Below, piece by piece: positions 15,669-24,701 of a stretch of DNA of 31,934 nt (within the stretch, counting starts at the first letter, position 1; each line of letters begins with the position of its first letter). The notes under the pieces were generated by a model that saw only the letters and a list, made by a program, of their open reading frames with translations, did not search any database and had not been told where the DNA came from. The stretch spans positions 1 through 31,934 of the forward strand of contig CAKSAM010000031.1 of the NCBI GenBank assembly GCA_934436245.1, given 5' to 3'. This DNA comes from an uncultured Acetatifactor sp. GTDB taxonomy: Bacteria > Bacillota > Clostridia > Lachnospirales > Lachnospiraceae. A program made the translations under genes and the position numbers.

Positions 15669-16514
15669 TCATGAGTTGCCGTGCAGGTACTGATAGATTT
15701 CCCGTTTTCCGACACCTCTGTCTTTTGCCACCTGCTTCATGGCAGATTTGTTGTCCATTCCCTGTTCTTCGTAATAAGCCATATGCTCTTCAATGGTCAT
15801 GGATTCCCAGGAAGCAATCTCTTCCTGTCGTTTCTCTTCCGGGCTTTTCCCTTCCACTACCAGTACATATTCGCCTCTGGGCTCCTCTGTCTTGTAGTAG
15901 TCCAGTGCCTTTTCCAACGTAGTGGGAAATACGGTCTCGAACTTCTTGGTCAGTTCACGGCACAAAGTGATCCGTCGTTCTCCCAGTGCCGCATACAGTT
16001 CCTCCAGCGTCCGGATCAGATGGTGCGGTGCCTCATATAGGATCATGGTACGGCTCTCTATCTTCAGTTCCTCCAGAATCGCTTTCTTTTCCTTTTTATC
16101 CGCAGGCAGGAATCCTTCAAAGCAAAACCTTCTGGTACTAAGTCCGGACAGCGTCAACGCCGTAATGCAGGCCGCCGGTCCGGGCAGGGAAGTCACAGGA
16201 ACATTCTGCTCCTGACACATCCGCACCAGTACCTCGCCGGGATCGGAGATTGCCGGAGTCCCGGCATCTGTGATCAGTGCAATATTCTGTCCATTCAGCA
16301 TCTGTCCTACCAGCTGATGTGCTTTTTCTACTTTGTTGTATTCATGGTAGCTGGTCATGGGCGTATGAATGTCAAAATGATTCAGCAGCTTGATACTGTT
16401 ACGAGTATCCTCCGCTGCGATCACATCCACCATCTGCAGGGTCTCCACCACACGCGGTGTCATGTCACCCAGATTTCCGATAGGCGTCGCACACAAATAT
16501 AAAGTTCCGGGCAT
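15669..16514 (-). CDS. rsmI: 16S rRNA (cytidine(1402)-2'-O)-methyltransferase
   Basis: This 281-residue enzyme uses S-adenosylmethionine to 2'-O-methylate C1402 of 16S rRNA. The TP-methylase fold signatures are LYLCATPIGNLGDMTPR at the N-terminus, AAEDTRNSIKLL, and ALITDAGTPAISDPG. Length is normal. I start at ATG 16514; an in-frame TTG at 16535 would include the ribosome site (AGGAGACAGGAG). It follows the TrmN6-like gene by 65 bases, matching the B. subtilis yabB-yabC order. Confidence 0.95.
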   Translation of the reverse strand: MPGTLYLCATPIGNLGDMTPRVVETLQMVDVIAAEDTRNSIKLLNHFDIHTPMTSYHEYNKVEKAHQLVGQMLNGQNIALITDAGTPAISDPGEVLVRMCQEQNVPVTSLPGPAACITALTLSGLSTRRFCFEGFLPADKKEKKAILEELKIESRTMILYEAPHHLIRTLEELYAALGERRITLCRELTKKFETVFPTTLEKALDYYKTEEPRGEYVLVVEGKSPEEKRQEEIASWESMTIEEHMAYYEEQGMDNKSAMKQVAKDRGVGKREIYQYLHGNS

Positions 16515-16579
16515 GAGCTCCTGTCTCCTTTTCAAATCATAATATCCTGTCTATTCAAAGCCATGATATTCTTAACTAT

Positions 16580-17317
16580 CTAATATCCATAAATATCATA
16601 TATCTCCGGCATATACACGCCGGGTGCCTGATACACGATCAGCGGCTTTTCCACAGTCATACGGGATCTGCCGCCTCTCACCGCCTCGATGAGTACCATA
16701 TTGGGTTCTTTGTCAATATACGGATACACCAGCTGCATCCGCTTTGGTTCCAACCTGTATTTTACCAGCATGGTCATGATCTCCGCCAGCCGGAAAGGAC
16801 GATGTACCATGTAAAAATGTCCGCCGGGCTTTAACAGTTTTGCAGTCCTGCTGACCACATCCTCTAAAGTGCAGAGTACCTCATGTCTGGCAATGGCTTT
16901 GGGCTCCTCCGGGTTCGTCAGCCCGTGCTGTCCGATCATATACGGAGGATTACAGGTAATACAGTCAAAGGAAGCAGCCGGGAATATCTGGTCTGCTTCC
17001 TTGATGTCTCCTGTCACGATGTCGATGCGCTCCTGCAAGTCGTTCAGCAATACACTACGCCTTGCCATATCTGCGCTCTCCTCCTGGATCTCCAGACCGA
17101 TGAGATGCGCACAGTGATATTTTGCTTCCATGAGAAGTGGGATGATCCCCGTGCCGGTGCCAAGATCAAGCATCGTATCACTTTCTCTCGCATGAGCAAA
17201 TCCTGTCAGCAATACCGCATCCATACCGAAACAGAATTTCTCCGGATTCTGTATGATCTGATAACCGTTCCGCTGAAGGTCATCGATCCGTTCTTTTTCC
17301 TTCAGTTCAACCTTCAT
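16580..17317 (-). CDS. tRNA1(Val) (adenine-N6)-methyltransferase-like protein (YabB/TrmN6)
   Basis: This 245-residue Rossmann-fold methyltransferase has the SAM-binding loop DLGTGTGIIPLL and the catalytic NPPY motif typical of N6-adenine methylation, here CNPPYMIG. It belongs to the YabB/TrmN6 group that modifies adenine 37 of tRNA1(Val) in E. coli; the Gram-positive target is less certain. The true start is ATG 17317, with GGAG seven bases upstream. A longer open frame upstream, to 17815, runs through the low-complexity tail of ricT in another frame and is not part of this gene. It overlaps the end of ricT by 11 bases. Confidence 0.88.
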   Translation of the reverse strand: MKVELKEKERIDDLQRNGYQIIQNPEKFCFGMDAVLLTGFAHARESDTMLDLGTGTGIIPLLMEAKYHCAHLIGLEIQEESADMARRSVLLNDLQERIDIVTGDIKEADQIFPAASFDCITCNPPYMIGQHGLTNPEEPKAIARHEVLCTLEDVVSRTAKLLKPGGHFYMVHRPFRLAEIMTMLVKYRLEPKRMQLVYPYIDKEPNMVLIEAVRGGRSRMTVEKPLIVYQAPGVYMPEIYDIYGY

Positions 17318-18734
17318 TTGTATTCTCCGGTTTTCTTCCGTTACCGTTATTCCCTTCTCTTCTGCCGCCGTGTCTGGGTCTTCTGCGATTGAAATTGTCC
17401 CTCTGGGATCTGCGGTCGCCGTCCTGGCCATTGCCGCCTTCCTGCTGCGGCTGCCCCACGGGACGGGATGGCTCATTGCCGTTCTCTCTCTCCTGTTCCG
17501 GTCTGCTCTGTGGGCGGTTTTCACGGCGTCTGTCACCACGGTTGTTGTCCCTGCGGTTCTCATTTCTATTGCTGTTGTCACCACCACGATTCTCGCGATT
17601 TTCACTATTGCGATTCTCATTGCGGTCTTCTCTGCCACGGTTATTGTCTCTGCGGTTCTCGTTGTTCCGGTTTTCCCCACTGCGATTATTCTCGCCACGG
17701 TTATTATTTCTGCGGTTGTCCTCTCTGCGTCCGTCGCGTCTGCGGTTTTCTCCGCGGTTCTCACCGTCATTTTTCTGCTCTCTGCGATCCGGACGTTCCT
17801 GTCGTTGCTCCGCACGTTTCTCTGTGCGCTCTTCCGCCTCTTCTTTTTCCTCGATCTGCTCTAATTTCTCCAGTTCTTTTAACTCTTCCTTGGATAATTC
17901 CTGTCCGCCCTTTTTGCCACGGCGTCTCTTGAACTGTAAAGTATCCGCCTCGTACTCCTTCAGTTCCTTCTCGTCACCGGCTTCTACCAGTACCTTGACC
18001 AGCTGACGGAGCACATTGACGCTCTGTACTTCACCATGAAGTCCGTCTGCCGTCTGGACATAATCGCCCACGCCGGGCAGCTTGCGGTTCAGTTCCTCGT
18101 AAGTGTCTTCCTCATTTTTCAGACAGCACATCAGTCTGCCGCAGACACCGGAGATCTTGGTGGGATTCAGGGACAGGTTCTGCTCCTTCGCCATCTTGAT
18201 GGATACCGGTACGAAATCCGACAGATAGCTGTGGCAGCACAAAGGACGTCCGCAGATGCCGATACCCCCACGGATCTTGGTCTCATCACGGACACCGATC
18301 TGACGCAGTTCGATACGGGTCTTGAACACACTTGCCAGATCCTTTACCAGTTCACGGAAGTCGATACGTCCGTCCGCTGTAAAATAGAACAATACCTTGT
18401 TGTTATCAAACGTATACTCCGCATCGATCAGCTTCATTTCCAGACCGTGCTTTAATATCTTTTCTTTACAGATCTTGAAGGCTTCCTTTTCTTTTTCCTT
18501 GTTGGATGCCTCCTGCTCGATATCTCTCTCTCCGGCAATGCGCATCACAGGCTTCAGGGGCTGGATCACCTTGTCATCCTCTACCTCATGCACTCCTGCT
18601 ACGACCGTGCCGAACTCTATGCCTCTGGCGGTCTCCACGATCACGTGGTCGCCTCTCTTTATCTCCAGCTGCAGCGGATCAAAGAAATATACCTTGCCCG
18701 CTGTACGAAATCTTACACCGATTACTTTTATCAT
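17307..18734 (-). CDS. ricT: RicT (YaaT), PSP1-domain protein with long disordered tail
   Basis: Residues 1 to about 270 form the PSP1 domain of RicT/YaaT. In B. subtilis this is a subunit of the RicA-RicF-RicT complex, which binds iron-sulfur clusters and guides RNase Y-dependent mRNA maturation, sporulation and competence. Cysteines in CGRPLCC (161, 166, 167) and CGRLMCC (198, 203, 204) fit cluster ligands. B. subtilis YaaT is about 275 residues; here about 200 more are added, first a Lys/Glu helix (275-320), then a disordered tract of Arg, Asn, Gly, Glu and Asp (NRRDNNRG-like repeats) to residue 475. Such tails often bind RNA or form condensates. It heads the ricT-trmN6-rsmI transcript. 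Confidence 0.9.
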   Translation of the reverse strand: MIKVIGVRFRTAGKVYFFDPLQLEIKRGDHVIVETARGIEFGTVVAGVHEVEDDKVIQPLKPVMRIAGERDIEQEASNKEKEKEAFKICKEKILKHGLEMKLIDAEYTFDNNKVLFYFTADGRIDFRELVKDLASVFKTRIELRQIGVRDETKIRGGIGICGRPLCCHSYLSDFVPVSIKMAKEQNLSLNPTKISGVCGRLMCCLKNEEDTYEELNRKLPGVGDYVQTADGLHGEVQSVNVLRQLVKVLVEAGDEKELKEYEADTLQFKRRRGKKGGQELSKEELKELEKLEQIEEKEEAEERTEKRAEQRQERPDRREQKNDGENRGENRRRDGRREDNRRNNNRGENNRSGENRNNENRRDNNRGREDRNENRNSENRENRGGDNSNRNENRRDNNRGDRRRENRPQSRPEQERENGNEPSRPVGQPQQEGGNGQDGDRRSQRDNFNRRRPRHGGRREGNNGNGRKPENTNEG

Positions 18735-18777
18735 ATCTATCTACCTCACTGATGCATGTGGCATCTTCAAATAAATT

Positions 18778-18822
18778 AAAATAGCAGCTGCCTGCGCAAA
18801 TGCGCCTGCAACTGCTATTTTA
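18778..18822 (-). terminator. Terminator after pheT
   Basis: AAAATAGCAGCTGCCTGCGCA and its near-complement TGCGCCTGCAACTGCTATTTT form a stem of about 20 bp with few mismatches and a 2-base apex. On the minus strand TTTTAATTTATTT follows. It separates pheT (end 18890) from ricT (start 18734) and could also act in the other direction. Confidence 0.8.
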
Positions 18823-18889
18823 TCATATCTTTTCTGAAATGACTACTCTAATATTCACGTCGTGTTTCTGATGTTTTTCTAGCCGGTCA

Positions 18890-21310
18890 TTAAGATCTGA
18901 GTTCTACACCCAGCTTATTGTTCAGATTCTTCAGGATCTTCTTCACATAGCCGTCCACTGCTTCTGTGGTGAATTCTTCCTCCTTCGGGGCGAAGGTTAC
19001 GGTGAATGCCATGGATTTTTTCTCAGGACCTACCTGTAATCCCTCGTAGACATCGAAGAGTTCTACGGATTCTACGAAGCTGCTGGCTTCTGCGATTGCC
19101 TTCTCTACTTCGCCGCAGGTAACGGACTTGTTCATTACCAGTGCCAGGTCTCTGGTCTCCTTCGCGAACTTGGAGATAGGAGCAAAGGTGGGAACCTTGC
19201 CATATACGGGACGCAGGGCTTTCAGATCGATTTCTGCGATGTATGCGGATTCACGCATGTCTTCTTCCTTCTGGATCTCGTAAGTCAGCTGCCCTAAGTA
19301 GCCGATCTCTTCGCCATTGTACAGGATCTTTGCGGTACGGTAAGGATGCAGGAAGGTCTTCTTGTCCTCGACATATTCAAAATCAATGAACAACGTCTCT
19401 GCTACCGTGTCTACCAGACCTTTCAAGGTGAAGAAGCTCTCTTCCTTACCCCAGATACCGATGCAGATGGTCTCTCTCTCATCGGGATACTCGGTCAGAG
19501 GCAGATCCTTAGGAATGAACTTATTGCCGACCTCATAAACTCTGCCTTCCAGACAGCCGTTTTTCTGGTTACGGGCGATTGCATGGATCATCTGGGGTGC
19601 CAGAGTGGTACGCATCAGAGACAGATCCTCGTTGATCGGGTTGATCAGGCGGATCGCATGTCTCTCCGGTGCATCCTCGGGCAGACCTAACAGGTTCAGA
19701 TCGGAAGGAGAGAAGAAGGAGTAATGTACGCCCTCAAATGCGCCCTGTGCACACAGTGCTCTCTTGATCTTAAGCTCGGTCTTCTGCTTCGTATTCATAC
19801 CGCCACTGGTTACAGCTGCTGCCGCGAGGAAGGTCGGTGTTACATGGTCGTAACCGTACATACGGATAACTTCCTCTGCGATATCGGGATAGGATTCCAT
19901 ATCTTCACGGTACGCAGGAACCTGAATGGTCAGTTCATCACCGTTAATTACAGGCTGAAAATTCAGGGAGGTTAAGATTCTCTCGATATCAGCGGTAGGC
20001 ACTTCGATACCCAGTACGCCGTTCACCTTCTTGATGCTTGCTTTCATCTCGGTGGGCTCGATGGAGTTGTCGGTGCTTACCTCTACATGGGTAGAAGATA
20101 CTTTACCACAGCCCAGCTCCTCGATCAGGTGCAATGCTCTCTTGCTGGCCATAACAGTAGCATACTCATCCACGCCCTTGGCATATCTCTGGGAAGAATC
20201 GGAAGACTGTCCCAGTGCTCTGGAGCTCTTACGGATATTGTCTCTTGCAAATTTTGCAGACTCGAAGATGACAGCCTCTGTGGTATCGCGGATCTCGGAA
20301 TTTAAGCCACCCATGATACCTGCTAAGGCTACGGGCTTTACGCCATCGCAGATGACGAGGTTGTTTTCGTTTAATTCAAACTCTTTTTCATCCAAAGTCA
20401 CAATCTTCTCTTTGTCATGGGCACGTCTTACATGGATGGCATTTCCTTCAATGTAAGAAGAGTCAAATGCGTGCATAGGCTGACCCAGCTCTTTTAAGAT
20501 ATAGTTCGTGATATCTACCACGTTGGAGATAGATCCGATGCCTACCAGTGCCAGACGTCTCTTCATCCATGTGGGGGATTCGCCGATTTTTACATCCGTT
20601 ACATAGTGTGCAATATATCTGGGGCACAGATCCGGAGCATCCACAGTTACGGTGAAACCGTCCTTGGTAACGCCGCTCTCGGTGTAATCCAGTGCCGGGG
20701 TCTTCACGGGTTTGTTCAGGATCGCCGCTACTTCTCTGGCAATACCGAAGATGCTCTCGCAGTCCGGTCTGTTGGCGGTAATGGCAATGTCAAAGATCCA
20801 GTCATCCAACTGTAACAGAGGCTTTACATCTGCACCGATCTCGGCATCCTCCGGCAGTACCAGCAGTCCGTTGTAGCCTGCACCGGGGTACAGATCCTCG
20901 TTCAGTCCCAGCTCGGTACCGGAACACAGCATACCGCAGGACTCATAGCCACGCAGCCTGCCTTTTTTAATCTTCATGGTACCTTCGATGGTCACATGAT
21001 CCTTTGCGGTAGCGTATACCTGCGCACCTTCCAGTGCTACGGGGTATTTGCCGCCTGCATGTACGTTGTCCGCACCACAGCAGATCTGCAGGGGTTCTGC
21101 ACCGCCTACATTTACCTTACATACATGTAAGTGGGTCTCGGGGATAGGCTCACACTCTTCTACCAGTCCAACTACTACGCCGCTGATGTCCTTACCTACT
21201 TCGTAGGATTCCTCTACCTCAAAACCGCAGGAGAACAGCTTCTCTTCCAGTTCTTTGGCTTCTACATCTATATCCACATATTCTTTTAACCAACTAAGTG
21301 GTACTAACAT
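18890..21310 (-). CDS. pheT: Phenylalanine-tRNA ligase beta subunit
   Basis: This 806-residue protein is the beta chain of the alpha2-beta2 enzyme that charges tRNA-Phe. Domains in order: N-terminal tRNA-binding (EMAP-like) domain (about 40-150, with CCGADNVHAGGKYPVA), B3/B4 editing domain (about 215-390), B5 DNA-binding-like domain (about 410-480), synthetase core, and a C-terminal FDX-ACB anticodon-binding domain ending LGVELRS. Start ATG 21310 has AAGGAGG eight bases upstream, which rules out the earlier start at 21346. It lies 90 bases after pheS under the same T-box. Confidence 0.97.
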   Translation of the reverse strand: MLVPLSWLKEYVDIDVEAKELEEKLFSCGFEVEESYEVGKDISGVVVGLVEECEPIPETHLHVCKVNVGGAEPLQICCGADNVHAGGKYPVALEGAQVYATAKDHVTIEGTMKIKKGRLRGYESCGMLCSGTELGLNEDLYPGAGYNGLLVLPEDAEIGADVKPLLQLDDWIFDIAITANRPDCESIFGIAREVAAILNKPVKTPALDYTESGVTKDGFTVTVDAPDLCPRYIAHYVTDVKIGESPTWMKRRLALVGIGSISNVVDITNYILKELGQPMHAFDSSYIEGNAIHVRRAHDKEKIVTLDEKEFELNENNLVICDGVKPVALAGIMGGLNSEIRDTTEAVIFESAKFARDNIRKSSRALGQSSDSSQRYAKGVDEYATVMASKRALHLIEELGCGKVSSTHVEVSTDNSIEPTEMKASIKKVNGVLGIEVPTADIERILTSLNFQPVINGDELTIQVPAYREDMESYPDIAEEVIRMYGYDHVTPTFLAAAAVTSGGMNTKQKTELKIKRALCAQGAFEGVHYSFFSPSDLNLLGLPEDAPERHAIRLINPINEDLSLMRTTLAPQMIHAIARNQKNGCLEGRVYEVGNKFIPKDLPLTEYPDERETICIGIWGKEESFFTLKGLVDTVAETLFIDFEYVEDKKTFLHPYRTAKILYNGEEIGYLGQLTYEIQKEEDMRESAYIAEIDLKALRPVYGKVPTFAPISKFAKETRDLALVMNKSVTCGEVEKAIAEASSFVESVELFDVYEGLQVGPEKKSMAFTVTFAPKEEEFTTEAVDGYVKKILKNLNNKLGVELRS

Positions 21311-21400
21311 ATCTTTTACCTCCTTCGATGCCGTCTTGTACGACATCCTCTCGTAATGTTCCTTGCATCGTTACTGTTTTAAAATCATATTCCTGTGATC

Positions 21401-22444
21401 TTAGTCATCATTGATCTGATCCAGAACACGCATATCAGATTGATATAACAGCTTGATATTGTTAATACCGTACTTTAACATTGCCAGACGCTCAATACCG
21501 ATACCGAATGCCAGTCCGCTGTACTCCTCGGAATCAATGCCGCAGTTCTCCAGCACCTTCTTATTTACAATACCTGCACCCAGTACTTCGATCCAGCCGG
21601 TACCCTTGCACAGACGGCAGCCGCAGCCACCGCAGGCGAAGCAGCTGACATCAACCTCTACGGAAGGCTCGGTGAACGGGAAGTAAGAAGGACGCAGTCT
21701 TGTGGTGGTTCCTTCGCCGAAAATCTTCTGTACCAGTACTTCCAGCATACCCTTCAGGTCGCACAGAGTGATGGTCTTGTCTACTACGAGACCTTCCATC
21801 TGGGTAAACATGGGAGAATGGGTCGCATCATCATCGGAACGGAATACTTTACCGGGGCTTAAGATCTTAATAGGAGGCTTCTGGCTCTCCATTACGTGAA
21901 CCTGACCTGCGGAAGTCTGGGTTCTAAGCAGGAATTCCGGAGACAGGTAGAAGGTATCCTGCATGTCTCTTGCCGGGTGATCCTGTGGGGTATTCAGTGC
22001 AGTAAAGTTGTAATAATCTGTCTCGATCTCGGTTCCTTCATATACGCTGAAGCCCATGGATGCGAAGATATCGATCAACTGGTTACGCACCTGGGTTACG
22101 GGATGCAGATTACCGGTCTTGCGGCTCTTTGCCGGCATGGAGATATCGATCTTCTCACTCTCGTAGCGCAGCTCCATCTCTTTTTCCTTTAACTTCGTGT
22201 TCAGCTCGTCGAAATGCTCGCTTGCCCAGTTCTTCAGGTCGTTGACCTTCTTACCGAAGTCAGCCTTCTCCTCCTTGGGCACGGAACCCATCTGCTTCAT
22301 CAGTCCGCCGATAATACCATTCTTGTCGAGAATGGTCTTTTTGTACTCGTAGACACCCTTGGTGTTCTCGATCTTCTCCAGCTGTTCCCGGATGTCGGCT
22401 TTGATCTGTTCGACTTTTTCATTCAATTCGTTTAAATCTGCCAT
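21401..22444 (-). CDS. pheS: Phenylalanine-tRNA ligase alpha subunit
   Basis: This 347-residue class II synthetase subunit carries the catalytic site for phenylalanine activation. It has an N-terminal coiled coil (about 1-85), the class II core with [22 protein letters not shown], and the C-terminal motif 3 segment [12 protein letters not shown] Cys-rich loop ([17 protein letters not shown], about 260-276) lies before motif 3 and is typical of many Clostridia and Bacilli PheS. I start at ATG 22444 ([10 protein letters not shown]); an ATG four codons upstream overlaps the ribosome site GAGGAG. Expression is controlled by the T-box upstream. Confidence 0.97.
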   Translation of the reverse strand: MADLNELNEKVEQIKADIREQLEKIENTKGVYEYKKTILDKNGIIGGLMKQMGSVPKEEKADFGKKVNDLKNWASEHFDELNTKLKEKEMELRYESEKIDISMPAKSRKTGNLHPVTQVRNQLIDIFASMGFSVYEGTEIETDYYNFTALNTPQDHPARDMQDTFYLSPEFLLRTQTSAGQVHVMESQKPPIKILSPGKVFRSDDDATHSPMFTQMEGLVVDKTITLCDLKGMLEVLVQKIFGEGTTTRLRPSYFPFTEPSVEVDVSCFACGGCGCRLCKGTGWIEVLGAGIVNKKVLENCGIDSEEYSGLAFGIGIERLAMLKYGINNIKLLYQSDMRVLDQINDD

Positions 22445-22520
22445 CTTACTCCTCATTTCTGTGTGAATGATTCACACGTATTTTTACTTGTGCTTGGGAT
22501 GTGTATTGCATTTTCATATT

Positions 22521-22609
22521 GTAACTATTCAGAGCCTCATTCGCAAAATCGCATCTGCGATGCTTACTTTTTCATCGAGGCTGCTTCGCCATTGGCTCTG
22601 AATAGTTAC
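22521..22609. repeat. Complete family A palindromic element between T-box and pheS
   Basis: GTAACTATTCAGAGCC (22521-22536) and GGCTCTGAATAGTTAC (22594-22609) are perfect 16-bp inverted ends. The 57-base interior contains TTCGCAAAATCGC, a GCATCTGCGATGC hairpin and GAGGCTGCTTCGCC. It begins one base after the T run of the T-box terminator and ends 76 bases before the pheS ATG. It has no coding capacity, so it would be a non-autonomous mobile or REP-like element. Confidence 0.85.
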
Positions 22610-22908
22610 AAAAAAACCGCGCATACAAATTCACCCCATTGGGACGAATTTATATCCGCGGTACCACCCAAATTCCTTATGTGAAAAATGAAAATTATTT
22701 TTACATTCACGATAAGACTCTTAACTCACGTAACGAGTGAGGAAACGTCATACCCTACCAAATTCATGCTCTCTGCTCTCGAATTCTTCCGGTATGCGGC
22801 TCGCGTGGGAATTTCGATTCTGCTTGAACCTCAGGAAGCTTTTCAGCCGGTGGGCTTCCCTCTCTGTCAGGAAAATAGAATCTTACTGTGCACGTTCATT
22901 GCCTTTAC
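22610..22908 (-). ncRNA. T-box riboswitch (tRNA-Phe responsive) for pheST
   Basis: The minus-strand leader carries the T-box consensus GGGTGGTACCGCGG (22656-22669). Its antiterminator contains the TGG that pairs with uncharged tRNA ends. The competing terminator is 22610-22661: CCGCG, then inner pairs ATAAATTC/GAATTTGTAT, CGCGG and a run of seven T. The presumed specifier is UUC (22781-22783) in GAAGAATTCGAG, a Phe codon, agreeing with pheS downstream. Stem I runs from about 22905 to 22760 with the expected AGAGAGGG. Uncharged tRNA-Phe would allow read-through into pheS. The 5' end is estimated from the promoter. Confidence 0.92.
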
Positions 22909-22914
22909 CTTGAT

Positions 22915-22944
22915 ATGATAATACCGAAATAGCGGAAATGTCAA
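22915..22944 (-). promoter_or_regulatory. pheST promoter
   Basis: On the minus strand TTGACA (22939-22944) and TATCAT (22915-22920) are separated by 18 bases, placing initiation near 22908, where the T-box begins. The stretch 22945-23051 between this and the holB terminator shows no other feature. Confidence 0.75.
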
Positions 22945-23051
22945 GGTATTTTAGCTTATTGTGTTATTACAATTTCCTTCTTTTTGTATCTTGTCCAACA
23001 TTTCCAAGACTTTTAGGAAAGTGTCCTGAGATTTCAACCGGTCATTTTTAC

Positions 23052-23087
23052 AAAAAAATAGAAAGTGAAGCGTAAATTTCACTTTCT
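23052..23087 (-). terminator. Terminator after holB
   Basis: AGAAAGTGAA and TTCACTTTCT pair around an 8-base loop, and the minus strand continues ATTTTTTTG. A strong intrinsic terminator 20 bases after the holB stop codon; it isolates holB from pheST. Confidence 0.9.
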
Positions 23088-23106
23088 ACTTATTCCTGTC
23101 TTTCTG

Positions 23107-24099
23107 TTAACCGTTCTCCTTGATCTCCAGCATCAAAAGTTCCATGGTCAGATCAAAGTTTACGTTAGCATCCAAGCGTCTCTTGGCTTTGTCCAGAGCC
23201 TCGATGACTTCCTCGATTCCTTCATAGCTGCTGCGCTGGGCGACGCGGCGGATAGCACTGATCTCCTCCCGGAAAACAAGGTGGTTCACATCGCTGGTAG
23301 CCTTGAACAAGAGCACATCACGATACCAGATTGCGATGAGATCCAGATAATCGTTGATCTGAAGTTTGTACTCCGTAATCTTCTTGATCGCCAAGGTAAT
23401 TTCATTCAGATCCATATCCTGAATATATTTTAATAACGACAATGCTTCGTTTTTAATGTTATCGAAATCCTCACTGGACGCCAGGGATTTCGCCTTGCCG
23501 ATATTACCTCTGGCAAATGCCACACAGACCTCTGCCTTATAGTCCGGCACCTGTAACTGCTGCATCAGGAACTTGCGCACCTGGTCATCCGCTACAGGTT
23601 TCATATTCAGTACCACGCAGCGGCTGAGGATCGTCGGCAGCAAAGCATTCACATTGGAGGTCAGCAGCATGATCACTGCGTACTCGGGCGGCTCCTCCAG
23701 TGTTTTCAGGATTGCATTCTGCGCCTGGGGAGTCATCTTTTCCGCTTCGTTCATGATGTATATTTTATAAGGACTGCTGTAGGGCTTGATAGCGATATCA
23801 TTGTTGATCTGCGCACGAATATCATCTACGCTGATGGTATTGGGCTTCTCATGGCTGACATAGATAATGTCCGGCTGATTGTCCGACAGCGCCTGCTTAC
23901 AGGAATGACATTCCTGGCAGGGCTCCGTGCCGCCTTTTTCACACTGTAATGTCATGGCAAATACTCTGGCAATAAATTCCTTACCGGAAGATTTTTCACC
24001 ATTAATGATATAAGCATGGGAAATCTTTTTCGCCGAAATGGCGTTCTGTAAATGCTCCTTGATCTGTTCCTGACCGATGATGTCATGAAATGTTGCCAT
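23107..24099 (-). CDS. holB: DNA polymerase III subunit delta'
   Basis: The 330-residue protein is the clamp-loader delta' subunit. It has an AAA+ fold with a P-loop-like GEKSSGK (34-40) in which the usual Ser/Thr after Lys is replaced by Glu, so ATP hydrolysis is unlikely, as expected for delta'. Four cysteines (53, 61, 64, 67) form the zinc module, and SRC (159-161) is the arginine-finger motif. AAA helix NAILKTLEEPPE follows the sensor region. YaaR precedes it by 109 bases, as in the B. subtilis yaaR-holB pair. A terminator follows. Confidence 0.93.
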   Translation of the reverse strand: MATFHDIIGQEQIKEHLQNAISAKKISHAYIINGEKSSGKEFIARVFAMTLQCEKGGTEPCQECHSCKQALSDNQPDIIYVSHEKPNTISVDDIRAQINNDIAIKPYSSPYKIYIMNEAEKMTPQAQNAILKTLEEPPEYAVIMLLTSNVNALLPTILSRCVVLNMKPVADDQVRKFLMQQLQVPDYKAEVCVAFARGNIGKAKSLASSEDFDNIKNEALSLLKYIQDMDLNEITLAIKKITEYKLQINDYLDLIAIWYRDVLLFKATSDVNHLVFREEISAIRRVAQRSSYEGIEEVIEALDKAKRRLDANVNFDLTMELLMLEIKENG

Positions 24100-24208
24100 C
24101 TGTATTCCCCCTGTCCGTATCTTATGCTATGTCTGTACACCGTTAATAATCTGATCTGCTTCTATCGTACTTCCTTCTTGCTCATTACGCAAACAAAATT
24201 TTGCAGCA

Positions 24209-24649
24209 TCAAGTAAAAATATCCAATAACAACCCCCTGATCTCTCCAATCTTATTCAGGATCGCCAGATTGTCTTTTTCATCCTTCATCAGTTCCTGCG
24301 CCAGCTGATCCAGATTCTCATCCACCAGCCGGATAATGCCGTATACCCGGTGCCGTCCTCTCCGGTCCAGAAAGTTCTCTCTGGAAAAAGAATGGGATCT
24401 GGTCACCACTTCATTGAGAAACTCCTTGACCAGTCCACGGTAGTGACGCATGTCCTTCACATCCCGGCGCTTGGCCAGCTTTTCTCCTTCTGTGGTGATC
24501 TCCGCCATGAGATTTGTCAGTCTTTCCTGAAGTTCTGCTTCTTCCACATGACTCGCCAGCATAAATTTAAAACTGCCGTCTGTGGGCGCTGTATTCTGTA
24601 CCTGCTCCACCGGAGCCGGCTGCTGTATCTGATTGACTCTCATTTCCAT
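24209..24649 (-). CDS. YaaR family protein (DUF327)
   Basis: A 146-residue, mostly helical protein of the DUF327/YaaR family, whose function is not known. It shows the family's variable N-terminus and the conserved Lys/Arg-rich helical core ([21 protein letters not shown], then [17 protein letters not shown]). There are no cysteines. The ATG at 24649 follows AAGGTGGG. Between the guanylate-kinase-like gene and holB, it keeps the B. subtilis order. Confidence 0.88.
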   Translation of the reverse strand: MEMRVNQIQQPAPVEQVQNTAPTDGSFKFMLASHVEEAELQERLTNLMAEITTEGEKLAKRRDVKDMRHYRGLVKEFLNEVVTRSHSFSRENFLDRRGRHRVYGIIRLVDENLDQLAQELMKDEKDNLAILNKIGEIRGLLLDIFT

Positions 24650-24701
24650 ACGCCCACCTTTTTTCTCCTAAATGCATTCATTGTCTGATAGTTTCCAAAC
24701 A

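Noticed and set aside
17318..17815. N-terminal extension of the YabB/TrmN6 gene
   Set aside because: This part is out of frame with, and inside, the low-complexity tail of ricT; the methyltransferase starts at ATG 17317 with its own ribosome site.
17389..18006. Long plus-strand frames opposite the ricT tail
   Set aside because: Arg/Asn/Glu codons of the disordered tail read as Ser/Leu/Phe-rich frames on the other strand; this is composition, not a gene.
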